Origin: Burkholderiaceae bacterium
Lineage (GTDB): Bacteria; Pseudomonadota; Gammaproteobacteria; Burkholderiales; Burkholderiaceae_C
Reading direction: 5' to 3'
Length of the DNA stretch: 7,578 nucleotides
Assembly: GCA_029864165.1 (NCBI GenBank)
Contig: JAOTTZ010000074.1
Location: 1-7,578, forward strand
The notes under the pieces are model-generated. The model was not told the origin of the DNA. It did not search any database and was given only the letters and a program-made list of their open reading frames with translations. Positions 5,556-7,578 of the stretch are shown piece after piece. A program made the position numbers and the translations under genes. How positions within the stretch are numbered: position 1 is the stretch's first letter; every line of letters starts with the position of its first letter.

Positions 5556-6487
5556 AGGTCGACCAGGCCGTATCGACCTACGTGGTTTACAAACAGTCCT
5601 TGGGAATGCGCTTCGCCACTGAAGCACGCACGCTGAAGTCATTCAGCAAGAGCGTCGGCAATGTCGACCTCGATCGAATCGGATCGCGGCAGGTGCGCGT
5701 CTTCCTTGATGGCAACGGGCCGATGACGCGGTTCTGGCATCGCAAGTTCAGCGCGCTCAAGGGCTTCTATCGCTTCTGTCTCGCACGAGGGTACTGCCAC
5801 CAATTGCCGTTGCCTAACACCGTGGCCAAGTGCCCCCAAACTTTTACGGCGTACATCTATTCCGAGGACGAGATCAAGCGGCTTCTCGAGGCCGCGGCCG
5901 GACGCGTCCGCTGCAACATTTGCGCCTCGACGAGCCGAACGTTGCTTTTGCTGCTCTACGCATCGGGTCTGCGCATCAGCGAGACGCTGAACCTGGACAT
6001 AGCCGACGTCGACCTGGAAGATGGTCTGCTTCATATCCGTGAGACCAAGTTCTACAAGACGCGGCTCGTGCCGACCGGCATGGATCTGACGAAGGTCTTG
6101 CGGGAGTATGCGTTGCTACGTTGCAAGCGTTCGCCGGTCGGACCGGACGCGCCATTCCTGCTGACGCGTCGAGGCAAGCGCCCCTCGCGCGCTGGCGCCG
6201 AAGAGGCGTTCAAGCAAATCCGCGAGCAGGCCGGGGTGCGTCGCACCGACGGGGCTCGCTACCAACCTCGGCTGCATGACCTTCGCCATTCGTTCGCTCT
6301 GGCCCGCCTGGTGCGCTGGTATCGCGAGGGCGCCGATGTGCAACGCCTATTGCCTCAGTTGGCAACGTATCTCGGCCATGTGCACATCACCGGTACGCAG
6401 CGTTACCTGGCCATGACGCCGGAACTATTGCAACAAGCCAGTCTGCGCTTTGAACGGTTCACATTCGGGGGTGCCGATCATGCGTGA
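5552..6487 (+). CDS. ritB: Tyrosine recombinase RitB
   Basis: A 311-aa tyrosine recombinase starting at the ATG that overlaps the ritA stop (ATGA). The N-terminal arm-like region (MKVDQAVSTYVVYKQSLGMR) and core-binding part cover about residues 1-95. The catalytic domain has R141 (SGLRISE), K166 (ETKFYKTR), H242 and R245 (LHDLRHSF), H276 (YLGHVH) and nucleophile Y285 (TQRYLAM). The residues AGVRRTDGARYQPRLHDLRH resemble the C-terminal region of this RIT subfamily. The catalytic set appears complete. The longer reading frame upstream (from about 5402) lies inside the ritA catalytic domain and is not credible as a start. The end overlaps ritC by 8 bases. Confidence 0.92.
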   Translation: MKVDQAVSTYVVYKQSLGMRFATEARTLKSFSKSVGNVDLDRIGSRQVRVFLDGNGPMTRFWHRKFSALKGFYRFCLARGYCHQLPLPNTVAKCPQTFTAYIYSEDEIKRLLEAAAGRVRCNICASTSRTLLLLLYASGLRISETLNLDIADVDLEDGLLHIRETKFYKTRLVPTGMDLTKVLREYALLRCKRSPVGPDAPFLLTRRGKRPSRAGAEEAFKQIREQAGVRRTDGARYQPRLHDLRHSFALARLVRWYREGADVQRLLPQLATYLGHVHITGTQRYLAMTPELLQQASLRFERFTFGGADHA

Positions 6488-7475
6488 GACTACCGCGCTG
6501 GGCCCATGGATTCGGCGGTTCCTGCTCGAGCATCTGGTGAGCGAGCGCAATCTCGCTGCGAACACGCGACGCAGCTACCGAGACACGATGTGCCAGCTGT
6601 TGCCCTACGTGTCGGCGCGGCTGCACAAGACAGTAGATCGACTGGCGGTGGTCGATGTGTCATCCAAGCTGGTGCGGGAGTTCCTCGGTGACGTCGAGAC
6701 CTCTCGCGGCTGTGGCATCGCCACGCGCAATCAGCGCCTTGCCGCCATTCATGCCTTGGCCCGCTTCATCGGCGAGCACAGCCCGGAGCATATTGCATGG
6801 TGTGCACAGGTTCGCTGTATCCCGTACAAGAAGGGTACTCACGCAACCGTGCCATATCTCGACAAGGCGGAAATCGATGCGCTGCTGGCCTGCCCGAACC
6901 GGCGCACCGCACAAGGCCGAAGGGAATATGCTCTGCTGCTGTTCCTTTACAACACGGGCGCGCGCGCCAGCGAGGCGTCGGAGCTAACCATCGCAGACCT
7001 GCATCTTGATCATTCCAGCGTCAACATCCTTGGCAAGGGACGAAAGCGCCGCCAATGCCCGCTGTGGCCGGCCACTGTAGGTGAACTGCGCGCACTCGTC
7101 GTCGACCGATCACCGCAAGAGCACGTCTTCCTCAATCGCTGCGAGCAACCGATGACGCGCTTCGGTGTTCACGCGCTGGTGGAACGTACCGCAATGAAGG
7201 TCCAGAGCACGATGCCGACCCTCGCGACCAAGAGGGTCAGTCCGCACAGCATTCGGCACTCGACAGCAACACATCTATTGAGCTCAGGAGTCGAGATCAA
7301 TACCGTGCGGGCCTGGCTCGGTCACGCCTCGCTCGAAACCACCAACGTGTACGCCGAGCTCGACCTGGAGGGGAAGGCTCGCGCGCTTGCCAAGTGCGAG
7401 GTCACCGACGGGCCCACGCCCACCAAACGCTGGCGCGCCGATGCCGACGTAATGCAGTTCCTGCGATCGCTGTAG
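6480..7475 (+). CDS. ritC: Tyrosine recombinase RitC
   Basis: A 331-aa tyrosine recombinase, XerC/D-like in size and layout. The core-binding domain covers about residues 8-100 (FLLEHLVSERNLAANTRRSY) and the catalytic domain about 125-300. R162 (NTGARASE), K186 (GKGRKRR), H256 and R259 (PHSIRHS), H282 (LGHASLE) and nucleophile Y291 (NVYAEL) are all in place. I start it at ATG 6480, which overlaps the ritB stop by 8 bases. A start at 6450 would lie further inside ritB and has no support. A C-terminal extension of about 35 residues follows the tyrosine region. The TAG stop is 3 bases before the right inverted repeat, so there is no space for a separate terminator inside the element. Confidence 0.93.
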   Translation: MRETTALGPWIRRFLLEHLVSERNLAANTRRSYRDTMCQLLPYVSARLHKTVDRLAVVDVSSKLVREFLGDVETSRGCGIATRNQRLAAIHALARFIGEHSPEHIAWCAQVRCIPYKKGTHATVPYLDKAEIDALLACPNRRTAQGRREYALLLFLYNTGARASEASELTIADLHLDHSSVNILGKGRKRRQCPLWPATVGELRALVVDRSPQEHVFLNRCEQPMTRFGVHALVERTAMKVQSTMPTLATKRVSPHSIRHSTATHLLSSGVEINTVRAWLGHASLETTNVYAELDLEGKARALAKCEVTDGPTPTKRWRADADVMQFLRSL

Positions 7476-7478
7476 GCA

Positions 7479-7562
7479 GAAATCTATGTGGCGTTCCGCG
7501 ACCGACCTTTCGAGGGCGCAACCGCCGGGCGCCACATATGGGCTGACGCCACATTACGCATC
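7479..7562 (-). repeat. Right 84-bp terminal inverted repeat of the RIT element
   Basis: This is the exact reverse complement of 4177-4260, starting 3 bases after the ritC stop codon. It has the same internal motifs in mirror order. At its outer edge CCACATT (7549-7555) faces AATGTGG (7564-7570) across an 8-bp spacer, with the second arm lying outside the repeat. This pair has the layout of a tyrosine recombinase core site. Confidence 0.97.
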
Positions 7563-7566
7563 AAAT

Positions 7567-7578
7567 GTGGTCGACCAC
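7567..7578. repeat. 12-bp perfect palindrome outside the RIT element
   Basis: GTGGTCGACCAC reads the same on both strands and ends at the window edge, so it may be longer. Together with the AATGTGG arm it continues the pattern of facing ATGTGG-type motifs seen at the element end. The 16 bases of right flank are too few to identify the host sequence. Confidence 0.5.

Larger units (their letters stand above)
4177..7562 (+). mobile_element. RIT element (Recombinase In Trio)
   Basis: Three tyrosine recombinase genes in a row, each overlapping the next by a few bases on one strand, lie between perfect 84-bp inverted repeats. This is the known structure of RIT elements, described in various bacteria with the gene order ritA, ritB, ritC. 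Total length is 3386 bp. There is no cargo besides the recombinases. All three proteins keep full sets of catalytic residues, and the repeats are identical, so the element looks recent and possibly active. It sits at the domain V strand of the group II intron on the left. The right flank (16 bp) does not continue the intron. Confidence 0.9.

Noticed and set aside
4308..7475. Integron or phage integrase cluster
   Set aside because: There are no attC-like cassettes and no phage genes. Three overlapping tyrosine recombinases between perfect inverted repeats fit a RIT element much better.
4204..7535. Identical short peptide beginning MAPGGCALERSVAER at both ends, suggesting a duplicated gene
   Set aside because: Both are translations of the same 84-bp inverted repeat, so this is repeat DNA and not two genes.

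Overview
This 7.6-kb window is a nest of mobile elements with no ordinary chromosomal gene in it. The DNA is GC-rich. The families present (IS66, a bacterial group II intron, a long-form serine recombinase, and a tyrosine recombinase trio) suggest an accessory region of a high-GC proteobacterium. The genus cannot be read from the sequence.

Layout from left to right. (1) Bases 1-77 hold, on the minus strand, a short piece of an IS66-family transposase (TnpC) with the conserved DNN..ER motif. (2) A group II intron begins at about base 78 (GTGTG). It is inserted into tnpC in the antisense orientation. A 7-bp complementarity between the last exon bases (71-77) and intron bases 297-303 looks like IBS1/EBS1. 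The ribozyme domains occupy about 78-503 and the intron reverse transcriptase/maturase starts at 504. (3) After residue I262 of the maturase, inside the PQGGVI(S/T)P motif, the coding sequence is cut by a 2242-bp serine-recombinase element (about 1288-3529). It carries a small HTH/ribbon-helix-helix-like protein, a small unknown ORF and a long serine recombinase. The reading frame matches on both sides, so precise excision would restore a maturase of about 470 aa. (4) The maturase C-terminal half (YADD, thumb/maturase domain) ends at 4158. The first strand of intron domain V follows at 4171-4182. (5) At that point an 84-bp perfect inverted repeat starts. Its partner is at 7479-7562. Between them lie three overlapping tyrosine recombinase genes, the hallmark of a RIT (Recombinase In Trio) element. 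(6) Only 16 bp follow the second repeat, and they look like neither the rest of domain V nor the tnpC exon.

How it fits together: an IS was invaded by a group II intron, and the intron was then hit twice, once in its maturase gene and once in its catalytic RNA domain V. Reconstructing the empty serine-recombinase site gives a perfect 14-bp palindrome flanked by symmetric 20-bp arms, and the target is a strongly conserved RT motif. The most interesting idea is therefore a small recombinase element specialised for group II intron maturase genes, acting as a reversible off switch for its host intron. The recombinase reading frame also runs through its own attachment site, so its C-terminal tail should differ between the integrated and circular forms.
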